Source of the DNA: Terrisporobacter mayombei
Lineage (GTDB): Bacteria; Bacillota; Clostridia; Peptostreptococcales; Peptostreptococcaceae
Direction: 5' to 3'
Length of the DNA: 64,000 nucleotides
Assembly (NCBI RefSeq): GCF_020748465.1
Contig: NZ_JAHZMP010000003.1
Span: 372,001-436,000 of the forward strand
In this document: positions 55,161 through 64,000 of the stretch, in pieces
How the letters are laid out: every line of letters begins with the position of its first letter
How positions within the stretch are numbered: the first letter of the stretch is position 1
Notes under the pieces: model-generated
Told to the model about the DNA's origin: nothing
Database searches by the model: none
Seen by the model: only the letters and a program-made list of their open reading frames with translations
Program-made: the position numbers and the translations under genes

Positions 55161-56237
55161 CTATTTATTTTCATATTTTAAAATTCTCTCTATTAATTGC
55201 TCTTTCAATTGATCAGCCTTATCAAAATCCATATTTGGTATATAGTAATTTTCAATTATATCATGATTTGATTTTGCTTTTTTCAAATTTGAAATAGCAT
55301 AATTAATTAATTCGTCTAATATTTTTTCATTTACTTCTAACTCTTCTTTGTGATCATTTATTTTTTCTTTATCCATAAATTCACCTAGATTAATTACATC
55401 CTCATCTTTAAATAAAGAACTCGTAGTTATTGCTATTCCCAAGTCTTTAATCATTATTGATTCTATTTTTGCTGGTATAAGAGGGTAGTGAAACACTTCT
55501 ACTTTTAATCCTTTTAATACTGCTTTGTCATATATTCGCTTTAAAAAAGTAGTCTTTCCATAACCTATTTTCCCATTAAGGTAGTAAACCTTTTTAGCAT
55601 CTTGAAGCAAGCTATCTGCATAGTCAATATGACCTATTGGAGTTATAGCTGTTCCAAATAAATGTCTAGGATTAGAAAATTCATCTTTATTTTCTATTTC
55701 CTTAAATATTTCTTCTATAAATTCTTCTGTAAATTTATTAAGTTTACCAAAATCCATTGCATCGCTATTTTTGCTTTCTATGTCATAAAAAATTGGTTCT
55801 GAAGCCTTTAAATATTTAAATGCTCTTTGGAAACATGAGCCTATTTCTTTATTACATTGTACTATTTCCGCTTTATTATTTTCTAAATTATCTACATTCC
55901 AAAAGTCACCAAAATTAACTATTTCATCTATAGCTCCTGGTATTTTAGGATCAACAACATGTGGCGCTGTCGCATCTAACAATACAACCTTTAATTTTTT
56001 TACTACAACTGCATCTAATGAGCCTGGATCAGACGAACACTGAAATACTTCTACATCATATCCTCTTTCTGAAAAGTCACGTGCCACTTTTTTCATCAGA
56101 GATGATTTGCCAACTCCAGGACCACCTTTTAAACAAAAAATCCTATTTACATCTTTGGGAATAATATAATCGAAATAGGAATAAAAACCGTTACTTGTAT
56201 TTGCTCCTGGAAATATCTTTCTAATTTTGCCTTTCAT
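55161..56237 (-). CDS. Two-P-loop ATPase, PRK06851-like
   Basis: 358 residues with two tandem nucleotide-binding halves: GGPGVGKSSLMKKVA (~39-53) and NGKIGYGKTTFLKRIY (~226-241). Each half is followed by a similar strand (YDVEVFQCSSDPGSLD; LKVEVFHYPLIPAKIE) and by an acidic DAT/NLGEFMD region, as if from a gene duplication. This is the shape of PRK06851 proteins found in spore-forming Clostridia and Bacilli; function unknown. ATG 56237 follows AGGGGG by 7 bases. Confidence 0.8.
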   Translation of the reverse strand: MKGKIRKIFPGANTSNGFYSYFDYIIPKDVNRIFCLKGGPGVGKSSLMKKVARDFSERGYDVEVFQCSSDPGSLDAVVVKKLKVVLLDATAPHVVDPKIPGAIDEIVNFGDFWNVDNLENNKAEIVQCNKEIGSCFQRAFKYLKASEPIFYDIESKNSDAMDFGKLNKFTEEFIEEIFKEIENKDEFSNPRHLFGTAITPIGHIDYADSLLQDAKKVYYLNGKIGYGKTTFLKRIYDKAVLKGLKVEVFHYPLIPAKIESIMIKDLGIAITTSSLFKDEDVINLGEFMDKEKINDHKEELEVNEKILDELINYAISNLKKAKSNHDIIENYYIPNMDFDKADQLKEQLIERILKYENK

Positions 56238-56439
56238 ATTCATGCCCCCTAAAATGTTCTACCTTTTATATTATTATATTGGTAGCCATTTGGTTACCGC
56301 TTTTCTAGTTTATATATATGCAACAAATCTAAATTACATATTATTTTATATAAAAATACTCATATCAACTACAAAAACATTAGTTTTATAATGTTTTATG
56401 TGAGTATAATATGAGTTAATTATAAAATATTTAAAAGTA

Positions 56440-57366
56440 TTATTTATTTATAAATTTATCAACAATACTAACAAGATTTCCGATTTCTGGCTTCGTTATT
56501 TGCTCATCTGCTCCCAGTTCTTTTCCTTTTGCATATATTTCATCACTTATTAATGATGAAAATAATATTAGTGGTATGTTTTTAAGTTCCTTATCTTCTT
56601 TTACCAATTTAGTTAATCTATGACCATCCATTAAGGGCATCTCTATATCAGATATTATACATGTAACATGATTTGAAATATGTTCTCCACTTTCTTTAAC
56701 TTCACTTAAATATTTCCATGCATCCTGACCATTATCCATTTTAATTATATTTCTATAACCTGCCTTATTCATACAATCACATATCATTTTAGAAAGTAGT
56801 GTTGAATCTTCAACTATCAATATTGGTTTATAAGAATCTTCACGTTTTCCTAATTTGTCTATCTCATCATATTGGATACTAGACTCAGGACTTATTTCAG
56901 CTACTATTTTTTCAAAATCTAATATAGTTATTAATTTGTCATTATGTTCAGCAATACCTGTTGCAACGCCTTCACCACCACCATATATGATTTTGTCAGG
57001 CTTTCTTATTTTTTCCCACGAAACTCTACCTATCCCAACAACCGCCTCAACATGAAAAGCAAAAACTAATTTGTTAAAATTAGTTTTTATAAAAATGTCA
57101 TGTGTTCCACTACCACTTCTAGGTATATTTAGGTATTTACCTAAATCTATAACAGTTATTATTTCATCTCTAGGCTTAAATATTCCCTCTACTACTTCAT
57201 GTGAATTGGGCATTTTTTTTACTTCTTGAGCTCTTAATATCTCACGTACTTTAGCTACATTTATTCCAAATAATTCTTCTCCTATTGTAAACTCCATTAT
57301 TTCAAGCTCATTAGTTCCCGATTCTAATAATATTTTTGTTTGACTAACACTCTCTGTATATTGCAT
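56440..57366 (-). CDS. cheV: Chemotaxis protein CheV (CheW plus receiver domain)
   Basis: 308 residues. A CheW-like domain (about 22-150, EFTIGEELFGINVAKVREIL ... GIFKPRDEIITVIDLGKYL) is followed by a receiver domain with the acidic pair ILIVEDSTLL, the phospho-acceptor in CIISDIEMPLMDG and the lysine in EQITKPEIG. It couples receptors to CheA and adapts the signal by phosphorylation. ATG 57366 follows AGGAG by 7 bases. No other chemotaxis gene is close. Confidence 0.93.
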   Translation of the reverse strand: MQYTESVSQTKILLESGTNELEIMEFTIGEELFGINVAKVREILRAQEVKKMPNSHEVVEGIFKPRDEIITVIDLGKYLNIPRSGSGTHDIFIKTNFNKLVFAFHVEAVVGIGRVSWEKIRKPDKIIYGGGEGVATGIAEHNDKLITILDFEKIVAEISPESSIQYDEIDKLGKREDSYKPILIVEDSTLLSKMICDCMNKAGYRNIIKMDNGQDAWKYLSEVKESGEHISNHVTCIISDIEMPLMDGHRLTKLVKEDKELKNIPLILFSSLISDEIYAKGKELGADEQITKPEIGNLVSIVDKFINK

Positions 57367-57529
57367 TATCATACTCCTATATTCTTAAATTTATCTATAT
57401 TTCTAAATAATTCACTTATTTTTCTGTCTCATAATTATAATGTTTATATTTATTAATAATACGTCTAAACTTTTATAAACTATAGTATTTATTTTGATTA
57501 AATTAATTTTTTAGGATTATAATTTTCTT

Positions 57530-57577
57530 CAACAAAAAAATTGTGCTGAAATGTTAATTTACATTTCAGCACAATTT
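57530..57577 (-). terminator. Terminator of ysxC
   Basis: AAATTGTGCTGAAATG pairs with CATTTCAGCACAATTT around an 8-base loop, followed on the minus strand by TTTTTTT. Ends the lon-ysxC unit. Confidence 0.9.
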
Positions 57578-57581
57578 TATA

Positions 57582-58193
57582 CTAATCAACTGTTATTTCA
57601 TAACCATGTTCTTCATATTGAGCTATTATTTCATTCCATACATCTTCTACTCCAGTTTTCTTTGAGGAAGAAAGAGGTATTATTTTTTCATCTTTTTCAA
57701 GCTGTAATTTTTTTCTTATTATACTTATATGTTTTTGATATTGACCTCTAGATATTTTATCTGCTTTTGTTGCTATAACAACACAGTTGTATCCAAAGTG
57801 TTTTATCCATTCATACATCATAACATCCTCGTTTGTAGGTTCATGTCTTATATCTACAAGTAAGAAAATAGCACATAATTCTTGTCTATCTTGTAGATAT
57901 CTTTCCATGATAACTCCCCATTTATCCTTTTCTGATTTTGATACCTTAGCATAACCATAACCAGGAAGGTCAACGAAATAAAACTCATCATTTATTTTAT
58001 AAAAGTTTATAGTTCTTGTTTTCCCAGGAGTTTGACTTGTTCTTGCAAAATTTCTTCTATTTAATAAAGCATTTGTAGCTGAAGATTTTCCCACGTTTGA
58101 TCTTCCAACTAAAGCTATCTCTGGCAGTCCTTCTGCAGGATATTGATCTTTCTTTATTGCACTTACTACTATTTCTGAACTTCTAATTTTCAT
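57582..58193 (-). CDS. ysxC: Ribosome biogenesis GTPase YsxC (EngB/YihA)
   Basis: 203 residues. The G motifs are GRSNVGKSS (G1), TPGKTR (G2), [11 protein letters not shown] (G3), ATKADK (G4). It acts in assembly of the large ribosomal subunit. ATG 58193 overlaps the last 11 bases of lon, with GGTGAT before it, so the two genes are coupled, an order also seen in Bacillus. Confidence 0.95.
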   Translation of the reverse strand: MKIRSSEIVVSAIKKDQYPAEGLPEIALVGRSNVGKSSATNALLNRRNFARTSQTPGKTRTINFYKINDEFYFVDLPGYGYAKVSKSEKDKWGVIMERYLQDRQELCAIFLLVDIRHEPTNEDVMMYEWIKHFGYNCVVIATKADKISRGQYQKHISIIRKKLQLEKDEKIIPLSSSKKTGVEDVWNEIIAQYEEHGYEITVD

Positions 58194-60540
58194 TTTTATC
58201 ACCGTCTTTTACTAAAGCATGTTCTAAAACTTGATCCATATGATCAACAAGAACAATTTCTAGTTTTTCTTTTACATTTTCAGGTACTTCATCTAATTGA
58301 GCATCACATTCTCTTGGTATTAAAACCTTTTTTATTCCAGCTCTATGTGCTGCAAGTACCTTTTCTTTAACTCCACCTACAACCATTACTCTACCTCTAA
58401 GAGTTATTTCACCAGTCATAGCTACATCACATCTAACAGGAATTTTAGTTAATGCAGAAATTACTGCAGTAGCCATTGTTATACCTGCAGATGGTCCATC
58501 TTTTGGAGTTGCTCCTTCTGGACAATGTATATGAATATCTTCTGTTTTGTAGAAATCTTGATCTATATCAAATTTATCTGCTATAGATCTTATATAAGAT
58601 ATACCTGTTCTAGCTGATTCCTTCATTACATCACCAAGTGATCCTGTTAATACAACTTGTCCTTTTCCTTTTAATACATTTACTTCTACAGGAAGTGTAA
58701 CTCCACCGACTGAAGTCCATGCAAGACCTGTTACTATACCTATTTCAGGTTTTGTTCCTGCTAAATCGTATAGATATTTATCTCTACCTAAGTATTCTTC
58801 TAAATCTTTAGATGTTACTAAAACACTTTCTAGTGATGGATCTTCAACAAATTTTTTAGCAACTTTTCTACAAACCTTACCTATAGTTCGCTCTAAAGTT
58901 CTAACTCCTGCTTCTCTTGTATAGTAATTGATTATATCCCTCATTGCTGGTTCTTCTATTGTTACAAATCCTTCTTTTAATCCATTTTCTTTAATTTGTT
59001 TTGGAAGTAAGTATTTCTGTGCTATATTAAGTTTTTCTTCTTCAATATAACCTGATACTTCTATTATTTCCATTCTATCAAGTAATGGACCTGGTATTGT
59101 ACTTAAACTATTTGCTGTAGTTACAAATAGTATTTTTGATAAATCAAAAGGTACTTCTAAGTAATGGTCAACAAATGTTTTATTTTGTTCTGGATCTAAA
59201 ACTTCAAGCATTGCTGAAGATGGGTCACCTTTATAATCTGCTGCCATTTTATCTATTTCATCTAATAAGAACACTGGATTCTTAGTTTGAGCTTCTTTTA
59301 TACCATTAATTATTCTACCTGGTATAGAGCCTACATAAGTTCTTCTATGTCCTCTTATCTCAGCTTCATCTCTTACTCCACCTAAAGATATTCTTACGAA
59401 TTTTTTTCCTAAAGCTTCTGCTATAGATTTTGCTATAGAAGTTTTACCAACACCTGGAGGTCCAACTAAACAAACTATTGGTCCTTTTAGCGATTTAGAT
59501 AATTTTCTTATAGCTAAATATTCTAATATTCTATCCTTAACTTTTTCTAATCCATAATGTTGTTCATCTAAAATCTCTCTAGCATTCTTTAAATCAAGTT
59601 TATCTCTTGTTTCTTTGTTCCAAGGTAGTGAGAATATAGCATCTAAATATGTTCTACTTACTGATGAATCTGGAGACTGAGGAGATGTTCTGGAAAATTT
59701 ATTAATTTCTTTTTCTATCTTTTCCTTTGTTTCCTTAGGCGCTTTAATCTTCTTAAGCTTTTCTTTATATTCTTCAACTTCAGAAGTTAAGTCTTCATCT
59801 TCTCCTAATTCTTTTTGTATAGCTTTTAATTGTTCTCTAAGGTAATATTCTTTTTGAACCTTATTCATTTGTTTCTTAACTCTTAGGGTTATTTTCTTTT
59901 CTATTTTTAGGATGTCTATTTCTTCTAATAGAATTTTATATAATAACTCTAGTCTTTTAACTATATCAAACTCTTCAAGAATCTCTTGTTTTTGCTCTGA
60001 TTTTAAATAAATATTAGATGCAATAGTATCTATAAATCTATCAACATTTTCTATTTCTCCAAGAGATACTAATATTTCTGGGGAAACTCTATTTCCTATA
60101 TTTATATATTCTTCAAATGCATCAAATACATTTCTTACAAATGCCTCTACTTCTATATCTATCTCTGCATTTTCTTGATCATATATTATTTCTTCTACTA
60201 TGGCTTTGAAATATCCATCTTCTTCGTCTATTTCTTTAACTTTACCTCTAGATACTCCTTCTACTAAAACACGAACTGTATCTCCTGGTAATTTGATAAC
60301 TTGTTTAACTTTACAAATAGTTCCAACATGATAAAAGTCTTCTGTTGTAGGATCATCTATTTCCGCTTCTATTTGTGAAGTTAAAAATACTAATTCATCT
60401 TCTAACATAGCTTGATCTAATGCTTTTAATGACATTTCTCTACCTATATCAAAGTTTAATATCATATATGGAAATATTGCTAATCCTCTTAAAGGTATCA
60501 ATGGTAACTCATGGTCAATTTTAGTATAATTTTGTTCCAT
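58183..60540 (-). CDS. lon: ATP-dependent protease Lon
   Basis: About 785 residues. N-terminal substrate domain ([22 protein letters not shown]), coiled region, AAA+ with Walker [14 protein letters not shown] (~356-368) and Walker [11 protein letters not shown], then the Ser-Lys protease part with [14 protein letters not shown] (catalytic Ser) and [16 protein letters not shown] (Lys). LonA type. ATG 60540 lies 8 bases after AAGGAG; ATG 60543 is also possible. It degrades regulatory and misfolded proteins. The 250-base upstream region shows no clear CtsR or HrcA sites. Confidence 0.96.
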   Translation of the reverse strand: MEQNYTKIDHELPLIPLRGLAIFPYMILNFDIGREMSLKALDQAMLEDELVFLTSQIEAEIDDPTTEDFYHVGTICKVKQVIKLPGDTVRVLVEGVSRGKVKEIDEEDGYFKAIVEEIIYDQENAEIDIEVEAFVRNVFDAFEEYINIGNRVSPEILVSLGEIENVDRFIDTIASNIYLKSEQKQEILEEFDIVKRLELLYKILLEEIDILKIEKKITLRVKKQMNKVQKEYYLREQLKAIQKELGEDEDLTSEVEEYKEKLKKIKAPKETKEKIEKEINKFSRTSPQSPDSSVSRTYLDAIFSLPWNKETRDKLDLKNAREILDEQHYGLEKVKDRILEYLAIRKLSKSLKGPIVCLVGPPGVGKTSIAKSIAEALGKKFVRISLGGVRDEAEIRGHRRTYVGSIPGRIINGIKEAQTKNPVFLLDEIDKMAADYKGDPSSAMLEVLDPEQNKTFVDHYLEVPFDLSKILFVTTANSLSTIPGPLLDRMEIIEVSGYIEEEKLNIAQKYLLPKQIKENGLKEGFVTIEEPAMRDIINYYTREAGVRTLERTIGKVCRKVAKKFVEDPSLESVLVTSKDLEEYLGRDKYLYDLAGTKPEIGIVTGLAWTSVGGVTLPVEVNVLKGKGQVVLTGSLGDVMKESARTGISYIRSIADKFDIDQDFYKTEDIHIHCPEGATPKDGPSAGITMATAVISALTKIPVRCDVAMTGEITLRGRVMVVGGVKEKVLAAHRAGIKKVLIPRECDAQLDEVPENVKEKLEIVLVDHMDQVLEHALVKDGDKNEN

Positions 60541-60815
60541 CATTATCACTCCTTAAAGTGCTATTTTCTTTGCTTTTTATATTATATATTTATGTATGCT
60601 AATTTTCAACACAAATCAACATAGCAATATGCATAATTTAGGTTAATTTTATTATGCTATATTAATAAAATAATAATTCATTTATAAATATTTATTTTGT
60701 TCATAATTAAAGATACATATAAAGTACGTATTAATTTAGCATAATAAAACTAAATTTAATAATCTTCTTACTTAAGTTACATGTTATTAAAACACTTTCA
60801 TTAAGTAGCTGGAAA

Positions 60816-60852
60816 TTAAAAGGAGCTTATTAATATATAAGCTCCTTTTTAT
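60816..60852 (-). terminator. Terminator of clpX
   Basis: AAAAGGAGCTTATA pairs with TATAAGCTCCTTTT, T-rich tail on the minus strand. It lies about 6 bases past the clpX stop. Confidence 0.88.
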
Positions 60853-60857
60853 ATTAA

Positions 60858-62105
60858 TTATGCACTTTCTTCTTTATCTTTAAGAACCATAATTGGTTGT
60901 GTTTCATCAGCAACAGATTCTTTCGTAACTATTACTTTCTTGATGTCTTCTCTTGATGGAATTTCATACATAGTTTCCATCATAACACTCTCAACTATAC
61001 TTCTAAGACCTCTAGCTCCAGTACTTCTATCTATAGCTTTTCTTGCTATAGCTCTTAAAGCATCTTCATCGAATTCTAAATCAACATTGTCTATTTCAAA
61101 TAATTTTTTATATTGTTTAACTAGAGCATTTTTAGGTTCTTGTAGAATTCTCATTAAAGCATCTTCATCTAGTAGCTCTAATGTAGCAACTACAGGTATT
61201 CTACCTATAAATTCAGGTATTATACCAAATTTAAGTAAGTCTTCAGGAAGAACTTTTGCATATATTTTTCCTAAATCTGTATCTTTCTTACTTTCAATTT
61301 TAGCACCAAACCCTACTGTTTTTTCTGTTCCACGTCTTTGAATTATTTTTTCTATACCATCAAAGGCACCACCTAAAATAAATAATACATTAGTAGTATC
61401 TATTTTTAGGAATTCTTGATGAGGATGTTTTCTTCCTCCTTGTGGCGGAACATTAGCTACAGTTCCTTCTAGAATTTTTAAAAGAGCTTGCTGAACGCCT
61501 TCACCACTTACATCTCTTGTAATAGATGGGTTTTCAGACTTTCTAGCAATTTTATCTATTTCATCAATGTAGATTATTCCTCTTTCTGCTTTTTCTATGT
61601 CAAAATCAGCTGCTTGGATAAGTTTTAATAGTATATTTTCAACGTCTTCACCTACATATCCTGCTTCTGTTAAAGAAGTAGCATCTGCCATTGCAAAGGG
61701 AACATTTAGTGTTCTAGCTAAAGTTTGAGCAAGTAGTGTCTTTCCAGAACCTGTTGGTCCAAGTAAAAGGATGTTACTCTTTTGTATTTCTATATCTTTA
61801 GTTGTAGATTTTTTACTATATATTCTTTTATAGTGGTTATAAACCGCAACTGATAATATTTTTTTAGCTCTTTCTTGACCAATTACATAGTCATTAAGAA
61901 TATCCATCATTTCTTTAGGTTTTGGTAGAGATGTAGTATCCTCTTCCATTGTCTCTTCAATTTCTTCTTGAATGATTTCATCGCAAAGTTCTACGCATTC
62001 ATCACATATATAAACGTTAGGACCTGCAATTAATCTTCTTACTTGATCTTGTGTTTTCCCGCAGAATGAACATTTCAGTTGTCTTTTTTCTTCGTATTTT
62101 GACAT
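60858..62105 (-). CDS. clpX: ATP-dependent Clp protease ATP-binding subunit ClpX
   Basis: 415 residues. An N-terminal C4 zinc finger (CSFCGK ... CDECVELC) recognises substrates; Walker [16 protein letters not shown] (~115-129), Walker [12 protein letters not shown] and the IGF loop ([14 protein letters not shown] region) contact ClpP. ATG 62105 (MSKYEEKR) follows GAGGTG; an earlier GTG is part of this site. It lies 16 bases after clpP and unfolds proteins for it. Confidence 0.97.
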   Translation of the reverse strand: MSKYEEKRQLKCSFCGKTQDQVRRLIAGPNVYICDECVELCDEIIQEEIEETMEEDTTSLPKPKEMMDILNDYVIGQERAKKILSVAVYNHYKRIYSKKSTTKDIEIQKSNILLLGPTGSGKTLLAQTLARTLNVPFAMADATSLTEAGYVGEDVENILLKLIQAADFDIEKAERGIIYIDEIDKIARKSENPSITRDVSGEGVQQALLKILEGTVANVPPQGGRKHPHQEFLKIDTTNVLFILGGAFDGIEKIIQRRGTEKTVGFGAKIESKKDTDLGKIYAKVLPEDLLKFGIIPEFIGRIPVVATLELLDEDALMRILQEPKNALVKQYKKLFEIDNVDLEFDEDALRAIARKAIDRSTGARGLRSIVESVMMETMYEIPSREDIKKVIVTKESVADETQPIMVLKDKEESA

Positions 62106-62121
62106 AACAAGCACCTCTTTC

Positions 62122-62709
62122 CTAACTATGGGCCTTTTCTATGACTTCGTCAACTAACCCATATTCCTTGGCTTCCATTGCACTCATAAAGTTGTCACGT
62201 TCAGTGTCAGCCTTCACTCTCTCCAATGGTTGACCTGTTCTCTCAGAAAGAATTTGATTTAATCTTTCTTTTATTTGTAAAATCCATTTAGCATGAATCT
62301 CTATATCTGTTGCTTGACCTTTTGCACCACCTAATGGTTGATGTATCATTATTGTACTGTTTGGAAGAGCATACCTTTTTCCTTTTGCTCCAGCGTTTAA
62401 TAAAAATGCACCCATAGATGCTGCCATACCTATACATATTGTGCTTACATCAGGTTTAATATATTGCATAGTATCATATATAGCCATACCTGCTGTAACG
62501 CTTCCACCTGGGGAATTTATATATAAATGTATGTCTTTATCTGGATCTTCAGCTTCTAAGAAAAGTAGTTGAGCCACTACAAGTCCAGCAGTTACATCAT
62601 TTACTTCATCACCTAAAAATATTATTCTATCTTTTAATAATCTAGAATATATATCATAGGCTCTTTCTCCTCTTCCTGTTTGTTCTACTACTGTAGGTAC
62701 TAATGCCAT
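62122..62709 (-). CDS. clpP: ATP-dependent Clp protease proteolytic subunit
   Basis: 195 residues. The catalytic serine lies in [13 protein letters not shown] (~98), the histidine in [11 protein letters not shown] (~123) and the acidic residue in the [16 protein letters not shown] region (~172). Tetradecamer-forming ClpP1 type. GAGGGGG precedes ATG. Between tig and clpX, the conserved bacterial order. Confidence 0.97.
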   Translation of the reverse strand: MALVPTVVEQTGRGERAYDIYSRLLKDRIIFLGDEVNDVTAGLVVAQLLFLEAEDPDKDIHLYINSPGGSVTAGMAIYDTMQYIKPDVSTICIGMAASMGAFLLNAGAKGKRYALPNSTIMIHQPLGGAKGQATDIEIHAKWILQIKERLNQILSERTGQPLERVKADTERDNFMSAMEAKEYGLVDEVIEKAHS

Positions 62710-62742
62710 AAATCATACCCCCTCTTAATGTTTAATATATAA

Positions 62743-62772
62743 TTTACAGTAGTCCGAGGGGACTACTGTAAA
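62743..62772 (-). other. Perfect hairpin between tig and clpP, without T-run
   Basis: TTTACAGTAGTCC and GGACTACTGTAAA pair over 13 bases around a 4-base loop, 3 bases after the tig stop. On the minus strand ATTATATATTAAAC follows, not a T-run. It may be a partial terminator or an mRNA-processing/3' stability element that sets tig and clpPX levels apart. Confidence 0.7.
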
Positions 62773-62775
62773 GAA

Positions 62776-64000
62776 TTAAGCTATTTTAGCACTATCAACT
62801 AATAAATCTATAGTTTTTCTTATTTTTAATTGACCTTCCATGTCTTTTAAGTCAGTTGGTCTTAAAGCTTCTTTAACTTGCTCAACAGTCATATTATAAG
62901 CTTCAGCCATTTTTTGTACTTCTGCATCAACTTCTTCTTCACTAACTTGAACATCTTCAGCTTTAGCTATCGCTTCTATAACTAATGAAGTTTTAACGTT
63001 TCTTACAGCTTCATCTCTTCTGTTAGCAGTAAATTCAGCTTTGAATTCTTCCATAGTTTTACCAGTCATTTGTAAGAATTGCTCCATTCCAAATCCTTGG
63101 TATTGTAATTGGTAGTTAAGCTCCATCATTTGGTTCTCTATTTCATTTTTAACCATAGCTTCTGGAACTTCTACTTCTGTATTAGCTACAACTTTTTCTA
63201 TAACTCTGTTTCTTAATTCGTTTTTAGCAGCTTCTGCAGCTTCTGCTTCAACTTTAGCTTTAACATCAGCTGTTAATTCTTCTAACGTGTTGAACTCAGT
63301 AGTATCAGCAGCAAATTCATCGTTTAGTTCTGGTAATTCTTTTACTTTAACATCATTTACTTTAACTTTGAAAACAACTGGTTTTCCAGCTAAGTTTTCA
63401 GCATGGTATTCTTCTGGGAAAGTAACATTAACTTCTAATTCTTCTCCAACTTTTTTACCAACTAATTGCTCTTCAAATCCTGGTATGAATGATGCTGAAC
63501 CTATAACTAAGTCATAGTTTTCACCTTTTCCACCTTCGAAAGCAACTTCTCCGTCAAATCCTTCGAAATCTATGTTAGCAGTATCTCCATTAGCTATTTC
63601 TCTTTCAACAGATACTAATCTTGATCCTTTTTCTCTCATTTCTTCTAATTTAGCAGTAACAGCATCTTCGTTTACAGTTTCTTCAACTTTTTCTACTTCA
63701 ACACCTTTGTACTCACCTAATTCAAAAGATGGCTTAACTTCTACATCAACTAATATAACTAATCCGTTATCTTTGCTTATTTCTTCTATATCTATTGATG
63801 GAGCATCGATTGGATCTATTTTTAATTCATCTATAGCAGATGGATATACCTCTGGGAATAGTATGTCTATTGCATCAGAATAGAATACACCTTTTCCGTA
63901 GTTAGTTTCTATTATTTTTCTAGGTGCTTTACCTTTTCTGAATCCTGGTATATTATATTTCCCTTTATTCTTATTGTAAGCCTTAACTATTGCTGATTCA
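62776..64000 (-). CDS. tig: Trigger factor (ribosome-bound chaperone), 5' end beyond window
   Basis: Partial: the frame stays open to the right edge, so the first ~20 residues are missing. The signature GFRKGKAPRKIIE that docks on ribosomal protein L23 is seen near 63920; the FKBP-like PPIase domain (about 63180-63600, NGDTANIDFEGFDGEVAFEGG) and the C-terminal helical chaperone part follow. It folds nascent chains. An internal ATG at 63639 is not the start, because the upstream frame reads as family-typical sequence. First gene of tig-clpP-clpX. Confidence 0.96.
   Translation of the reverse strand, partial: ESAIVKAYNKNKGKYNIPGFRKGKAPRKIIETNYGKGVFYSDAIDILFPEVYPSAIDELKIDPIDAPSIDIEEISKDNGLVILVDVEVKPSFELGEYKGVEVEKVEETVNEDAVTAKLEEMREKGSRLVSVEREIANGDTANIDFEGFDGEVAFEGGKGENYDLVIGSASFIPGFEEQLVGKKVGEELEVNVTFPEEYHAENLAGKPVVFKVKVNDVKVKELPELNDEFAADTTEFNTLEELTADVKAKVEAEAAEAAKNELRNRVIEKVVANTEVEVPEAMVKNEIENQMMELNYQLQYQGFGMEQFLQMTGKTMEEFKAEFTANRRDEAVRNVKTSLVIEAIAKAEDVQVSEEEVDAEVQKMAEAYNMTVEQVKEALRPTDLKDMEGQLKIRKTIDLLVDSAKIA

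Overview
The window is a 64 kb piece of a low-GC, spore-forming, anaerobic Firmicute chromosome. AT-rich intergenic DNA, strong GGAGG ribosome binding sites, an alpha/beta-type SASP, a Spo0E-like phosphatase, a PdaB-like deacetylase and a cysteine desulfidase with a sigma-54 activator all point to the Peptostreptococcaceae (Clostridioides / Paraclostridium / Paeniclostridium / Romboutsia type). The gene order, from serine dehydratase and dap genes to lon-clpX-clpP-tig, recalls what I remember of the Clostridioides difficile chromosome. The species cannot be fixed by reading alone. Almost everything is core chromosome: I see no rRNA, tRNA, CRISPR array, prophage or intact insertion sequence.

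Layout. 1-5.5 kb: serine dehydratase, divergent from a lysine-riboswitch-controlled asd-dapA-dapB-dapH operon. 5.5-8.4 kb: an Ltp-like gene remnant, lrgAB, and trpS behind a Trp T-box. 8.5-13.9 kb: small proteins, hpt, and cysteine desulfidase (cdsB) with a consensus sigma-54 promoter, next to its likely activator (cdsR) and an unlisted 47-residue membrane protein. 14-23 kb: methyltransferase, two-OB-fold SSB-like protein, deacetylase, SASP, DUF4364, beta-propeller, TSCPD protein, folC, and valS behind a Val T-box. 23-33 kb: deacetylase, FUSC-like membrane protein, then a pst phosphate locus split in two. pstS stands apart from pstCAB-phoU, and a guanine-riboswitch-controlled pbuX-xpt operon lies between them. 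33-50 kb: M50 peptidase, pepF, MgtC, MscS, Spo0E-like, Gx transporter, feoAB under a consensus promoter with a Fur box, a TylF-like methyltransferase, flavodoxin, HtrA, pgi, Na/Pi cotransporter, FAD dehydrogenase and a SEC-C protein. 50-55 kb: a compact six-gene type IV pilus/type II secretion-like cluster (pilB-C-A-M-N-O). 55-64 kb: two-P-loop ATPase, cheV, ysxC, lon, clpX, clpP and the 3' part of tig, which runs off the right edge.

How it fits together. Expression is tuned largely by RNA leaders (L-box, two T-boxes, G-box) and by PhoP, Fur and sigma-54 sites that can be read directly. The observations most worth following are these: tandem 11-bp-phased Pho boxes in front of both pstS and pstC, showing that the split pst locus probably stays one regulon; a dispersed ~68 bp repeat in three copies (before trpS, before pbuX and before pstC), two of which bracket the pbuX-xpt insertion; and the pil cluster, in which five of six genes lack ATG starts and pilM seems to start at an ATA codon.
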